A stretch of 42,535 nucleotides of DNA from an uncultured Bacilli bacterium (GCA_947628535.1 CANRAF010000008.1:1-42535), one strand, 5' to 3'. Positions 1 through 7,558 are shown, counted from the stretch's first letter. Translations and numbers: made by a program. Notes: generated from the letters alone by a model not told the origin.

Positions 1-345
1 AATGTCTATGGAATATATGATATGGTTGGTGGAGCAAGAGACATGGCAGGAGGAAACTTTAATAACAAATTAAAAGACTCTGGATTTACAGAAGATGAAT
101 TTAATCAAATAAAAGATAAATATATTGATATATATACTAAATTTCCATATACAAGACATGCTTTAGATGAAACAAAAAATTGGTATTCCACTTCTAATAC
201 TTCATTGGATATTTCTGAAGATGCTCCATGGAATCAAAGGGGAGGTTACCATGGAACTTCTAATGCTTCAATATTTGTATATGGTGCATACACAGGAGAG
301 GCTAATATTACTTATACCTCTCGTCTTGTAATAACAAATGAATAA
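1..345 (+). CDS. C-terminal part of formylglycine-generating-enzyme (FGE-sulfatase)-like protein, 5' truncated
   Basis: The reading frame is open from base 1 and ends at TAA 343-345, so only the last 114 residues are present and the true start lies upstream of the window. The segment NVYGIYDMVGGARDM resembles the motif N-YG-YDM-GNVWEW that precedes the end of FGE/SUMF1-type domains, and PWNQRGGYHG resembles the later RGGSW-like motif. In gut Firmicutes this C-terminal domain is often the tip of large secreted or pilin-like surface proteins rather than a sulfatase activator. The tryptophan normally found in the NVWEW position is missing (GARDM), which argues against a canonical enzyme. Domain assignment is fairly secure; catalytic role and localisation are unknown because the N-terminus is missing. 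Confidence 0.65.
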   Translation, partial: NVYGIYDMVGGARDMAGGNFNNKLKDSGFTEDEFNQIKDKYIDIYTKFPYTRHALDETKNWYSTSNTSLDISEDAPWNQRGGYHGTSNASIFVYGAYTGEANITYTSRLVITNE

Positions 346-351
346 AACTAT

Positions 352-384
352 AAGAAGCAAATTAACATATTTTGCTTCTTTTTT
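352..384 (+). terminator. Intrinsic terminator of the FGE-like gene
   Basis: Arms AAGAAGCAAA (352-361) and TTTGCTTCTT (371-380) form a perfect stem that runs into a T-rich tract, 7 bases after the stop codon. Confidence 0.85.
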
Positions 385-485
385 ATTTTCTCTTTTCCAA
401 AAACATAATAAATGGTAAAATGTAAATAAAAAGAAGCAAAAAAATTAAACAATATGTAAAAGATTAAAAATATAAGGAGTAAAAT

Positions 486-1052
486 ATGAAAAAAAAGATA
501 ATTATTATAACTTTAATAGGAGTATTATTTATTGGCCTAATAACTTATTTTGTTTTATCACAAAATAACGATGCTACTAAATTTAAAAAAGATTATGAAA
601 AATATAACAATTTAACTTATCAAGATGGTGAAAACCAAAAAAAATACGAAAATCTAAAAATAGATAAAGATAATCCTATAGTTTATTTAACTAAAGAAAA
701 TCTTATGAGTGAACTTTCTAAAGGAGAAAAATTATTTTTTATAGCATCCCCTAATGATAATAATTCTAGAACCGCTATTCCTACTTTATTAAAAGCACTA
801 AAAGAAAATGGAATAGAAAAAATATATTATTATGATGCTATATCTTTAGATGATGATTTAAAAAATGAGTTAATTAAAAAAATAAATGAAGATACTAAAG
901 AAAAAGATTTTAATTTGCCTTTATTTATGTTAATTAAAAAAGGAAGAATAAGTACCTATCAAATTGGAATAGACACAAAATCAAAAGATAATCTATATTC
1001 ATCTTATGAAGACATTGTTCTTTCATACATAATGTGTTCAGAAGATTGTTAA
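486..1052 (+). CDS. Membrane-anchored thioredoxin-like protein lacking the CxxC motif
   Basis: Protein of 188 aa. It starts at ATG 486 behind AAGGAG (473-478). Residues 5-24 are a single hydrophobic segment (signal anchor), so the rest faces outside. Around residues 74-105 the pattern FFIASPNDNNSRTAIPTLL followed by KIYYYD matches the thioredoxin-like fold of secreted gut-Firmicute proteins in which this loop carries a CPxCR active site. Here both cysteines are gone (SPNDNNS). The only cysteines are at the very C-terminus (MCSEDC). LPLFMLIKKG near residue 148 fits the cis-proline strand of the fold. It is therefore probably a redox-inactive scaffold or uses the C-terminal cysteines differently. 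The stop codon is one base from the ogt start, suggesting coupled translation. Fold assignment is moderate; function is unknown. Confidence 0.6.
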   Translation: MKKKIIIITLIGVLFIGLITYFVLSQNNDATKFKKDYEKYNNLTYQDGENQKKYENLKIDKDNPIVYLTKENLMSELSKGEKLFFIASPNDNNSRTAIPTLLKALKENGIEKIYYYDAISLDDDLKNELIKKINEDTKEKDFNLPLFMLIKKGRISTYQIGIDTKSKDNLYSSYEDIVLSYIMCSEDC

Positions 1053-1053
1053 T

Positions 1054-1512
1054 ATGAATTGTACGTATTATTATAAGTCAAAGATAGGTTTCTTTAAAAT
1101 AGAAATAGAAAAAGATAAATTAATAGGATTAAATAAAGTAAATGAAAAAGGACAAAATATAGGTTTTTCAAGTTTATTAAATGAAGTAAAAAAAGAGTTA
1201 GATGAGTATTTTAAAGGGGAAAGAAAAACATTTGATATACCATATACTCTAAAAGGAACACCATTTCAAATGAAAGTATGGGAGGCCCTATCTAAGATTC
1301 CTTATGGTGAGGTAGTAAGTTATAAATATATTGCAGAAAAAGTAGGCTGTCCTAAAGGATTCCGCGCTGTTGGTATGGCTAATAATAGAAACCCTATATC
1401 AATAATTATACCTTGTCATAGAGTTATAGGAATAAATGGTTCCTTAGTAGGATATGGAGGCGGGATAGATACAAAAAAATATCTACTTGACCTTGAAGCA
1501 AAATATAAGTAA
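1054..1512 (+). CDS. ogt: Methylated-DNA--protein-cysteine methyltransferase
   Basis: Protein of 152 aa that removes methyl groups from O6-methylguanine (and O4-methylthymine) in DNA by irreversible transfer to its own cysteine. The active-site motif IIPCHRVIG is present with acceptor Cys121. Upstream, the DNA-binding helix region (FQMKVWEALSKIPYGEVVSY) and the arginine-finger segment GFRAVGMANNRNP are intact, and GSLVGYGGG follows the active site as expected. Length is typical for the Ogt/MGMT single-domain type without an Ada regulatory domain. The ATG lies one base after the upstream stop with no strong ribosome binding site of its own, so it is probably translated by coupling to the thioredoxin-like gene. 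Cytoplasmic DNA repair enzyme; identification is secure. Confidence 0.95.
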   Translation: MNCTYYYKSKIGFFKIEIEKDKLIGLNKVNEKGQNIGFSSLLNEVKKELDEYFKGERKTFDIPYTLKGTPFQMKVWEALSKIPYGEVVSYKYIAEKVGCPKGFRAVGMANNRNPISIIIPCHRVIGINGSLVGYGGGIDTKKYLLDLEAKYK

Positions 1513-1599
1513 GTCAAATAGTAAATATTTTAGTGCGTCGTCATATATTGAGTATTTTTTTAAATTCTAAGGATATAATAAAATATATGGAGGGATAAT

Positions 1600-1977
1600 A
1601 TGAAAAAGAAAACAGCAGTACTTGGACTTTTAGGACTTACTATAGGAACAGGACTTGGAATGATGTATGCTCCCAAAAAAGGAAGTGAATTAAGAGAAGA
1701 CTTAAAAAATAAAATGAAAAAAGTAACTCCTAAAAATGTAAAAGAATCTTTAGAAGATGTTTTAGAGTCCTTAAAAAAAGAATTAGAAAATTTAAATGAG
1801 GAAAAAGTTTTAAAAAAAGCAAAGCAAAAAGGAGAAAATTTAAAACAAAAAATAGATGATTTAATACAAAAAGTAACTGATAAAGGTGATGAAATTTTAA
1901 TAGAAAAAGCAGAAGACTTAAAAGAAGATGCAGTAAAAAGAATAGATGAAATACTTAAAAAATTAGAAGATAAATAG
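1600..1977 (+). CDS. YtxH-like small membrane-anchored protein
   Basis: Protein of 125 aa. Residues 5-24 form a glycine-rich hydrophobic segment (LGLLGLTIGTGLGMMYAP), followed at once by PKKGSELREDLKNKM. This is the hallmark of the YtxH family: one N-terminal membrane helix, then a short 'APKSGKETR'-like motif, then a long charged helical tail. Residues 45-125 are Lys/Glu-rich with heptad-like leucine spacing and are probably coiled coil. YtxH proteins are associated with general stress in Bacillus, but their molecular role is not established. ATG 1600 is preceded by GGAGGG (1589-1594), and a TATAAT at 1574-1579 suggests its own promoter. Family call is good; function is unknown. Confidence 0.75.
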   Translation: MKKKTAVLGLLGLTIGTGLGMMYAPKKGSELREDLKNKMKKVTPKNVKESLEDVLESLKKELENLNEEKVLKKAKQKGENLKQKIDDLIQKVTDKGDEILIEKAEDLKEDAVKRIDEILKKLEDK

Positions 1978-1990
1978 GTCTTCTTTTTAT
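1965..1990 (+). terminator. Weak terminator after the YtxH-like gene
   Basis: AGAAGA (1965-1970) can pair with TCTTCT (1979-1984), followed by TTTTATTTTT. The stem is short and overlaps the stop codon. Confidence 0.5.
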
Positions 1991-2060
1991 TTTTAAATAA
2001 AACTTTCTCTAAATAGAAAAAAGTGTTAGAATAAAATTATAAAAGTTAAGGAGGTATTTT

Positions 2061-2141
2061 ATGATTAAATGGATACTTTTAGGGATTTTAGTGCTTATAG
2101 GAATAATAGCATATGTTTTAAGTAAAAAAAACAATATATAA
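2061..2141 (+). CDS. 26-aa single-helix membrane microprotein
   Basis: A short reading frame of 26 codons begins with ATG 2061 behind a very strong ribosome binding site, AAGGAGG (2048-2054), six bases upstream. The product starts MIKWILLGILVLIGIIAY and ends in a basic tail (SKKNNI), so it is a classic single transmembrane helix with a positively charged C-terminus, probably inside-facing. A terminator follows at 2212-2243. The perfect ribosome binding site, the clean amphipathic design and the terminator argue that it is real. No family is recognised. It could be a small membrane-protein regulator or a type I toxin-like peptide; the short basic tail and lack of a visible antisense promoter leave this open. 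Confidence 0.55.
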   Translation: MIKWILLGILVLIGIIAYVLSKKNNI

Positions 2142-2211
2142 ATACTTAGTGTCCTATGTAGAATAACTCACAAAAGAATAAAAAGCATATGAATTACTAA
2201 TTTAGAAGACT

Positions 2212-2243
2212 AAAAAACGGTTTTAAATAAAAATCGTTTTTTT
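2212..2243 (+). terminator. Terminator after the microprotein
   Basis: AAAAAACGGTTTT (2212-2224) pairs with AAAAATCGTTTTTT (to 2242) with one G-T wobble around a short A/T loop, ending in a T run. The stretch 2142-2367 holds nothing else I can support except the next promoter. Confidence 0.75.
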
Positions 2244-2334
2244 GTGTTATTCAAATTAAGTAATTTAATATAAAATTTAAACTGTCAAATATCCATTCAT
2301 TTTTAAACATAAAATAATTATTTAATAAGTTATA

Positions 2335-2343
2335 TGATATAAT
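2335..2343 (+). promoter_or_regulatory. Extended -10 promoter of the LRR/transglutaminase cassette
   Basis: TG-A-TATAAT (TG 2335-2336, TATAAT 2338-2343) 25 bases before the start codon. No good -35 is visible 17 bases upstream (TAATTA), so recognition would rest on the extended -10. Confidence 0.6.
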
Positions 2344-2367
2344 TATTTATGAAAGTATGGTGCAAAT

Positions 2368-3081
2368 ATGAAAGATGATAAAATAGTTATTAAAAATGAA
2401 AATATTGCAAATTATGTAATGTTTAAACTTGATAAAATAGAAAATAGTTTTACTAAAGAAGAACTAAATAAAATAACTGAATTAATAATAGATAATAACG
2501 ATAACTTTGAAAATGATTATAGTATTTTAAAAGAATTAACTAATTTTAAAATGGTTACAGATTTAACTATTAGGAATCGTTTTATATTAAATAAAGATTT
2601 CGATATATTTTTAGAACATAAAAAATTAAATAGTTTTACTTTTGATAATTGTAGTTTTGAAAATGCCGACTTATTAACATCTTTAAAAGTAGAAAATTTA
2701 TATTTATTCAATTGTAAAATAAATAATTATAAAATAATTAAAGATATGTCTTATCTAAAACAATTAAGTGTTGTAAATGGTAATATTCACATTTCAGATA
2801 TTAATAAATTAAATAAGTTAAACTATTTACAACTATCTTATTCAAATATTATGGATATTAATAATTATATAAAATTAGAATCTTTAGAGGAACTATATAT
2901 AGATAATACAAACATAATAAAGTTATCCTTTGTTAAAGACTTAAAAAACTTAAAACGATTAAGTATAGATGAAGTGCAATATAAATGTAATAAAGAACTA
3001 ATCCAAAGTTTAATTGATAAAGGAATTATTGTATTAAATGAAAATATAGCAGAATTTGAAGGTGAAGACGATGGAAAATAA
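2368..3081 (+). CDS. Leucine-rich repeat protein
   Basis: Protein of 237 aa without signal peptide or membrane helix, so probably cytoplasmic. From about residue 75 onward it carries irregular leucine-rich repeats of 21-23 residues: LNSFTFDNCSF, VENLYLFNCKI, LKQLSVVNGNI, LNYLQLSYSNI, LEELYIDNTNI, LKRLSIDEV. The pattern is L-x-x-L-x-L-x-x-(S/N/C)-x-I, as in internalin-like or cytosolic bacterial LRR proteins. The N-terminal 70 residues are charged and not recognised. The start ATG 2368 has only a weak ribosome binding site (GGTGC). The gene overlaps the next one by 11 bases, so the two proteins are probably made together. An LRR surface suggests a protein-binding partner for the downstream transglutaminase-like protein. 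The repeat call is good; the function is unknown. Confidence 0.7.
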   Translation: MKDDKIVIKNENIANYVMFKLDKIENSFTKEELNKITELIIDNNDNFENDYSILKELTNFKMVTDLTIRNRFILNKDFDIFLEHKKLNSFTFDNCSFENADLLTSLKVENLYLFNCKINNYKIIKDMSYLKQLSVVNGNIHISDINKLNKLNYLQLSYSNIMDINNYIKLESLEELYIDNTNIIKLSFVKDLKNLKRLSIDEVQYKCNKELIQSLIDKGIIVLNENIAEFEGEDDGK

Positions 3082-4633
3082 AATTACATTTGAACTTAAT
3101 GAACCATTTGAACTTGATTATGTGAAACAACTGACAAGCAAGTCCCCTAATTCTAATATTTTAATTGAAATTCAAAATACAAGAGGAATAACATCAAATC
3201 AAATAAAGCAGTTAGATCCAAATGTAAAAATCAGAATTGCTGGTGGATATGATAAAGATAGGGTAGAAAGAAATAAAGATGTAGTTTTTCAAAGTGGAGC
3301 AACAGGACAATATTATGTTGATGCTGTTACATATACTAGGAACGAAACTATTAAAATTTTAGAGGCAATAGAAAAAATAGAAAAAAGAATTCATAGTAAT
3401 TGGTCAGATTTTCAAAAACTTATATATGTACATGATACACTTATTAAAAATATTATGTATGATCCAAATTATGAAAAAAAGTCTTCTAATGAAACAAGAA
3501 GTTTAAGATGTTTAATAAGTAAACAAACTGTTTGTGCAGGATACTCACTTGTATTTAAAGAAATAATGGATAGGAATGATATAGAATGCGAATACGTTGA
3601 AGGAAAAGGTGCAAATACTGCACATGCCTGGAATATAATAACAATAAATGATAGAAAATATGGAATAGACTTAACATGGAATAATGCTAGATTCAGATCA
3701 GGTGAATTTAATTATCATGAACTACTTGGACAAGATATAAAACAGTTTATTAAAAATCATACTCCATACGAAGAAGAAAAAACCCAAAACTATAAAGAAA
3801 ATTTATCTCAAATGCCTAGTGGTTTAATTCAAAAAATTAGTAATCAATTAGAGAGAGTACAAACATCTTATGATATTGCAACTTATTGTGGAATAAGAGA
3901 AGATGGTTCTAGATATGTTTTGTATCAAATAGGACATAACAACATATATAATCAAGATTATTATAGGTATTATTATGCTGATTTATTAAATGATGGCAGT
4001 ACTTCATCACCTTTAATATTATATAGCGAATTAAATGTACTAGAGCATATAAAACAGTTACATTACGAATTCAAAAATGATAAACAAACAAGGGACATCT
4101 TAAAAAATTTATTTGATAATATTGTTTTTTCTAAAGAAAATATCAAAGATACTATTAATAAAGAAACTTGTTATATAGGAAACCATATAAAATACACAAG
4201 AGATAATAATCTTGAATTTGTAAATCATCCAAGTGAAATTAAAAAATCAAGAGAACAAATTAAATTATTTTCATATCCTACTAAACAATTCAAAAGAAGT
4301 GATGGAACATTATTTGTAGCACAGAAAATGCCCAAAAAAGTTAAATTAAATGGTATTAATTTAAATCAGTATGATATTTTTGAAATTATAACAGAAAATG
4401 GTAAAAAAGCATTAAAAAAAGATGTAGTATTTACTGAAAAAGACTTTTTTCAAGATGAAAGGCAAATAACAATAGATAAATACTTAAGTAGAGCAAGAAT
4501 TGATAGAAAAAACAAAGAGACAGGTGGATATATTGGATATTTTGATGAACATGGAATTATAAAATATTATCCAAGTTTAATACCATATTTTGAAACTACT
4601 AAAAAAATTGATTCATATAACAAAGGAAGATGA
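3071..4633 (+). CDS. Transglutaminase-like (cysteine protease fold) domain protein
   Basis: Protein of 520 aa. ATG 3071 is preferred over an upstream TTG in frame because GAAGGTG (3059-3065) is well placed for it. Residues about 90-215 form a transglutaminase-like domain with a full catalytic triad: Cys155 in VCAGYS, His185 in AHAWN, Asp200 in GIDLTWN. Such bacterial domains act as proteases, peptide cyclases or amidases as well as cross-linkers. There is no signal peptide, so the protein is probably intracellular or delivered by an unrecognised route. Residues 250-520 are not recognised; they contain a segment rich in Tyr and charged residues and a region near 395-430 (KKVKLNGINLNQYDIFEI). 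It overlaps the LRR gene and is followed by a terminator, so the pair is a closed unit. The catalytic domain is secure; the substrate is unknown. Confidence 0.75.
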   Translation: MENKITFELNEPFELDYVKQLTSKSPNSNILIEIQNTRGITSNQIKQLDPNVKIRIAGGYDKDRVERNKDVVFQSGATGQYYVDAVTYTRNETIKILEAIEKIEKRIHSNWSDFQKLIYVHDTLIKNIMYDPNYEKKSSNETRSLRCLISKQTVCAGYSLVFKEIMDRNDIECEYVEGKGANTAHAWNIITINDRKYGIDLTWNNARFRSGEFNYHELLGQDIKQFIKNHTPYEEEKTQNYKENLSQMPSGLIQKISNQLERVQTSYDIATYCGIREDGSRYVLYQIGHNNIYNQDYYRYYYADLLNDGSTSSPLILYSELNVLEHIKQLHYEFKNDKQTRDILKNLFDNIVFSKENIKDTINKETCYIGNHIKYTRDNNLEFVNHPSEIKKSREQIKLFSYPTKQFKRSDGTLFVAQKMPKKVKLNGINLNQYDIFEIITENGKKALKKDVVFTEKDFFQDERQITIDKYLSRARIDRKNKETGGYIGYFDEHGIIKYYPSLIPYFETTKKIDSYNKGR

Positions 4634-4662
4634 AAAAGTTTATAAGATTTCATCTTTTATTT
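4627..4662 (+). terminator. Terminator of the transglutaminase-like gene
   Basis: AAGATGAAA (4627-4635) pairs with TTTCATCTT (4648-4656), followed by TTATTTT. The left arm overlaps the stop codon. Confidence 0.8.
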
Positions 4663-4703
4663 TGATAACAATATGAATATTTAATAAAATATGTTTTTAA
4701 ATA

Positions 4704-4728
4704 TAAAAAACTCGCTAATATGCGAGTA
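4704..4728 (-). terminator. Terminator of tRNA-Gly
   Basis: ACTCGC (4710-4715) and GCGAGT (4722-4727) form a stem. Read on the minus strand it is followed by a TTTTTTAT tract, directly downstream of the tRNA. Confidence 0.85.
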
Positions 4729-4739
4729 TAAATTTCAAT

Positions 4740-4813
4740 TGGAGCGGATGAGGAGAATCGAACTCCCGTAGTCAGCTTGGAAGGCTGAGGTTCTACCATT
4801 AAACTACATCCGC
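4740..4813 (-). tRNA. tRNA-Gly (anticodon TCC), CCA encoded
   Basis: Read on the minus strand, a 7-bp acceptor stem GCGGATG/CATCCGC closes the molecule, with discriminator T and an encoded CCA end (4740-4742). The D arm contains TTTAATGGTAGAAC, the anticodon stem TCAGC/GCTGA encloses loop CTTCCAA with anticodon TCC, and the T loop is GTTCGATTC. The variable loop is short. It reads GGA codons, which are the commonest glycine codons in the surrounding genes. It is a lone tRNA, and its CCA end points toward the LRR/transglutaminase cassette. Confidence 0.97.
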
Positions 4814-4890
4814 AAATAAACCAGTAACAACTGACAGAATTAATTATAAATAATTATAAATCTTTTGTCAAGTTCTTCCATTAAAAAATA

Positions 4891-4919
4891 TTCAAAGCAT
4901 TATAATATTATGATATAAT
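4891..4919 (+). promoter_or_regulatory. Promoter of the cysteine-desulfurase-like operon
   Basis: TTCAAA (4891-4896), 17-base spacer, TATAAT (4914-4919) with an extended TG at 4911-4912. The start codon is 17 bases downstream. Confidence 0.75.
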
Positions 4920-4936
4920 TATTAAAAGGTGATATT

Positions 4937-5977
4937 ATGACATATTTAGACTATTCTGCAACAACTAAAATAGATTCTAATGTTTTAAAAGAAGTAGAAC
5001 AAAACCTTTTTAAAGAGGCTTCACAAGATGATCTTAAAGATTTTGAAAAATCAGTTCAAAAACTTCTAAATACAAATCATTCAGTTTATCCTACAAGTGG
5101 TTCAAGTGAATCAAATAATTGGGCTATAAAAGGTATTTGTTTAGAAAGTTCTAAAAAAGAAATAATAACAACAATGCTTGAACATTCTTCAGTAAATGAA
5201 ACATTAAAATATCTAGAAACAAAAGGATTTAAAATTATTTATTTAACTTTGATAGATGGTCAAATAGATATTAAAGATCTTGAAAATAAAATAACAAAAG
5301 ATACTGCTTTAATAACAGTATCATCGGTAAACTCAGAAACTGGAGTAATTGAACCAGTTCCTGAAATAGCAAAAATAGCTAAAAAATATAATATTCCTTT
5401 TCACTGTGATATGACTCAAAGTATTGGTAAAATAAATATACCATTAAAAGATATTGATTTAATAAGTTTTTCAGCTCACAAATTCTTTGGTCCTAAAGGA
5501 ATTGGAGTATTACTAAAAAATAAATCAGTTAAACTTAAAAATTTAATTTATGGCAAAAGAACATATAATTTGGGACTGATCAAAGGACTTATTAAAGCCC
5601 TTGATTTATCCCAAAGTATGCTAGAAGAAAATTATAAAAAAGTGGAAGGCTTGAACAATTACCTAAGAGATAATTTAAAAAACCTTCCTAATACTATTAT
5701 AAACAGTCCTAAGAATTCTATACCTTATATTTTAAATATAAGTATGTTAAATTATAAACCAGAAACATTTCTTCATTTTCTTGAAATGAATGATATTTAC
5801 ATTTCAACTCAAAGTGCCTGTGCTACTAATAATTCGTATTCCAAATCAGTATATGCTATAACTGAGGATAAAAAAAGAGCAGAAACGTCTGTTAGAATAA
5901 GTATTAGTTATAAAACTACTAAAGAAGAATTAGATAAGTTAATAAAACTTATAGGAAGTGATGAACATGCAAGATAA
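4937..5977 (+). CDS. Cysteine desulfurase-like PLP aminotransferase (class V)
   Basis: Protein of 346 aa of the NifS/IscS family, which moves sulfur from L-cysteine to an active-site cysteine as persulfide. It opens with YLDYSATTK, as in the family. The PLP lysine is Lys182 in SFSAHKFFGPKG, preceded by the cofactor Asp in HCDMTQSIGK. The catalytic cysteine is Cys295 in STQSACATNN. It is some 30-40 residues shorter than typical NifS proteins: the glycine-rich GGGQE-GLRSGT-N loop that normally follows the lysine region is replaced by YGKRTYNLGLIKGL, so substrate or PLP-phosphate contacts from this loop are altered. No IscU/SufU or tRNA-thiolation gene (ThiI, MnmA) is beside it. It overlaps the next gene by 11 bases. 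The family is secure; the exact sulfur acceptor is unknown. Confidence 0.85.
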   Translation: MTYLDYSATTKIDSNVLKEVEQNLFKEASQDDLKDFEKSVQKLLNTNHSVYPTSGSSESNNWAIKGICLESSKKEIITTMLEHSSVNETLKYLETKGFKIIYLTLIDGQIDIKDLENKITKDTALITVSSVNSETGVIEPVPEIAKIAKKYNIPFHCDMTQSIGKINIPLKDIDLISFSAHKFFGPKGIGVLLKNKSVKLKNLIYGKRTYNLGLIKGLIKALDLSQSMLEENYKKVEGLNNYLRDNLKNLPNTIINSPKNSIPYILNISMLNYKPETFLHFLEMNDIYISTQSACATNNSYSKSVYAITEDKKRAETSVRISISYKTTKEELDKLIKLIGSDEHAR

Positions 5978-6278
5978 AAAATTTAAAATGATAGACGAAG
6001 CATTTGTTTGCATTAATTGTGGCAAAGAAGTAACACCTTTAGGATACACTGCTAGAGATCACTGTCCACATTGTCTTTATTCACTTCATTTAGATATAAA
6101 TCCAGGGGATAGAAAATCAAATTGTCATGGTATTTTAAAACCGATTGGAATAGAAAAAACCAAAAAAGATAAATATAAAATAATTTATAAATGTCAAAAA
6201 TGTTCAAAAGAGATAAAAAACATTCAAGCAAATGATGATAATATGGAAGAAATAATAAAATTAAGTGTAGTAGAGTAG
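5967..6278 (+). CDS. RNHCP domain zinc-ribbon protein
   Basis: Protein of 103 aa. ATG 5967 is chosen over ATG 5961 because AGGAAG (5953-5958) is spaced correctly only for the former. The segment FVCINCGKEV, then ARDHCPHCLYSLHLD, then NPGDRKSNCHGILKPIGIE matches the RNHCP family, named after its R-N-H-C-P motif (here R-D-H-C-P). A second pair of cysteines lies in YKCQKCSKEI. Together these give two Cys-pair zinc-binding sites. RNHCP proteins are small and cytoplasmic; their role is not established. The gene overlaps the cysteine-desulfurase-like gene, so the two are translationally linked, and metal or sulfur handling is one possible theme. Family call is strong; function is open. Confidence 0.85.
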   Translation: MQDKKFKMIDEAFVCINCGKEVTPLGYTARDHCPHCLYSLHLDINPGDRKSNCHGILKPIGIEKTKKDKYKIIYKCQKCSKEIKNIQANDDNMEEIIKLSVVE

Positions 6279-6286
6279 GTGAAAAT

Positions 6287-7507
6287 ATGAAAAAAATAAT
6301 AAAACTAATAATAGCAATATTTATTTTAGTTTTAATATTTGAACTAATAACATATATCTTTAAAGATAGTCATAATGTAACTTATACTATAGATACTAAT
6401 AATGATACCTTTAAAGTAAATGAAATATATAAAAACAAAAAATATTACTTTAAAATTACTTTAAAAGATTACAAATATTCTTTTGAGATAGATGATGATT
6501 TTCATAAAAATAAAAAAATAATTGATAAAATATATACTTATCAAGATAAGGATTTATATTGTATTTATCCAAAAATAGGTAAGTCTGAAAAGACTAATAT
6601 TCTATGTAGTAAAAATGGAAAATCATATTCTTATGAATACTTTAAAGAAAGACTAAAACCTTTTGTTAAAACACTACAAAAAGATAAAAATAAAAGTCTT
6701 TCTTGGAATGAAAAAAGTAACTCTCAAAAACAAATAGAAACTTTAACTGCTTATCCTAAAAATATAAACGATGGAACATTTATTTATGTATATAAATATG
6801 ATGGTTTCTTCTCAGTAAATAATAAAGAATTAAATAAAATAAATTTATTTAAAAATGATACTTATCTAAACACTTTAGGAGCTTTAATAGATAAATATTA
6901 CATAGTTCCAAATTATGATGATAAATATGATTATAATGAGTTATATGTAATAGACATAACCAAAGATAAAATAAAAAAGGAAAAGTTAAAATATGAAATA
7001 TCAAAAGATAGTTACATAAACGGGATTATTAATGATGAAATATATATCTTCGATAAAGATGAATTAAAACAATATAAAATATTCAAAAAAGGTAAAAAAC
7101 AAAAAGAAGTAGGAAATAAAGAAAATGGTGCACTTTATTATAATTTAAAATTTGAAACTAAAGATATTTATTCTTTTAGGGATAATGAACTTAAATTTAA
7201 AACAATTGATGATCATATTAAAGAAGTAGAAAATTTATCATCAATAAAATTTATAACTAAAAAAGATGATACTTATTACTATCAAACTAAAGATAATAGC
7301 ATTTATTATTATAGTACCAATAGTAAGCAAAAAGTTCTATTACTAAAAGAAGAAATAAGTTATTTTACATTAATAAAAGATACTTTATATTTTATAAGTG
7401 ATGATACTTTATATTCATATAACTTTATAGAAGGCTTAAAAAAACTTATATCTTATAGTGAATTATCTTTCAATTCAAATAATAGAATAGCTATCTATAT
7501 GGAGTAA
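6287..7507 (+). CDS. Membrane-anchored unknown protein, probable beta-propeller-like
   Basis: Protein of 406 aa starting at ATG 6287 behind TAGGTG. Residues 4-25 are one hydrophobic helix (signal anchor), so the remainder is extracytoplasmic. From about residue 180 to the end it shows repeated short beta-strand pairs: LYVIDITKDKIKKEKL, EIYIFDKDELKQYKIF, TYYYQTKDNSIYYYSTNS, DTLYFISDDTLYSYNF. Alternating 'Y-F/I-x-D/N-x-x-L-Y' blades of about 40 residues suggest a beta-propeller of the DUF5050 or related type, but I cannot assign a family. Very rich in Lys, Tyr, Asp and Asn. It is the third gene of the operon that begins with the desulfurase-like gene and ends in a terminator overlapping its own stop codon. 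Confidence 0.6.
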   Translation: MKKIIKLIIAIFILVLIFELITYIFKDSHNVTYTIDTNNDTFKVNEIYKNKKYYFKITLKDYKYSFEIDDDFHKNKKIIDKIYTYQDKDLYCIYPKIGKSEKTNILCSKNGKSYSYEYFKERLKPFVKTLQKDKNKSLSWNEKSNSQKQIETLTAYPKNINDGTFIYVYKYDGFFSVNNKELNKINLFKNDTYLNTLGALIDKYYIVPNYDDKYDYNELYVIDITKDKIKKEKLKYEISKDSYINGIINDEIYIFDKDELKQYKIFKKGKKQKEVGNKENGALYYNLKFETKDIYSFRDNELKFKTIDDHIKEVENLSSIKFITKKDDTYYYQTKDNSIYYYSTNSKQKVLLLKEEISYFTLIKDTLYFISDDTLYSYNFIEGLKKLISYSELSFNSNNRIAIYME

Positions 7508-7524
7508 TTACTTGCTCCTTTTTT
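7501..7524 (+). terminator. Terminator at the end of the propeller-like gene
   Basis: GGAGTAA (7501-7507) pairs with TTGCTCC (7512-7518) with one T-G wobble, followed by TTTTTT. The left arm includes the stop codon. Confidence 0.8.
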
Positions 7525-7558
7525 CATATAATTTATAAAAAGGAGGTAATAATACCAT

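Noticed and set aside
2212-2243. Antitoxin RNA opposite the 26-aa microprotein (type I toxin-antitoxin)
   Set aside because: I could find no convincing minus-strand promoter or second hairpin; only the plus-strand terminator is clear.
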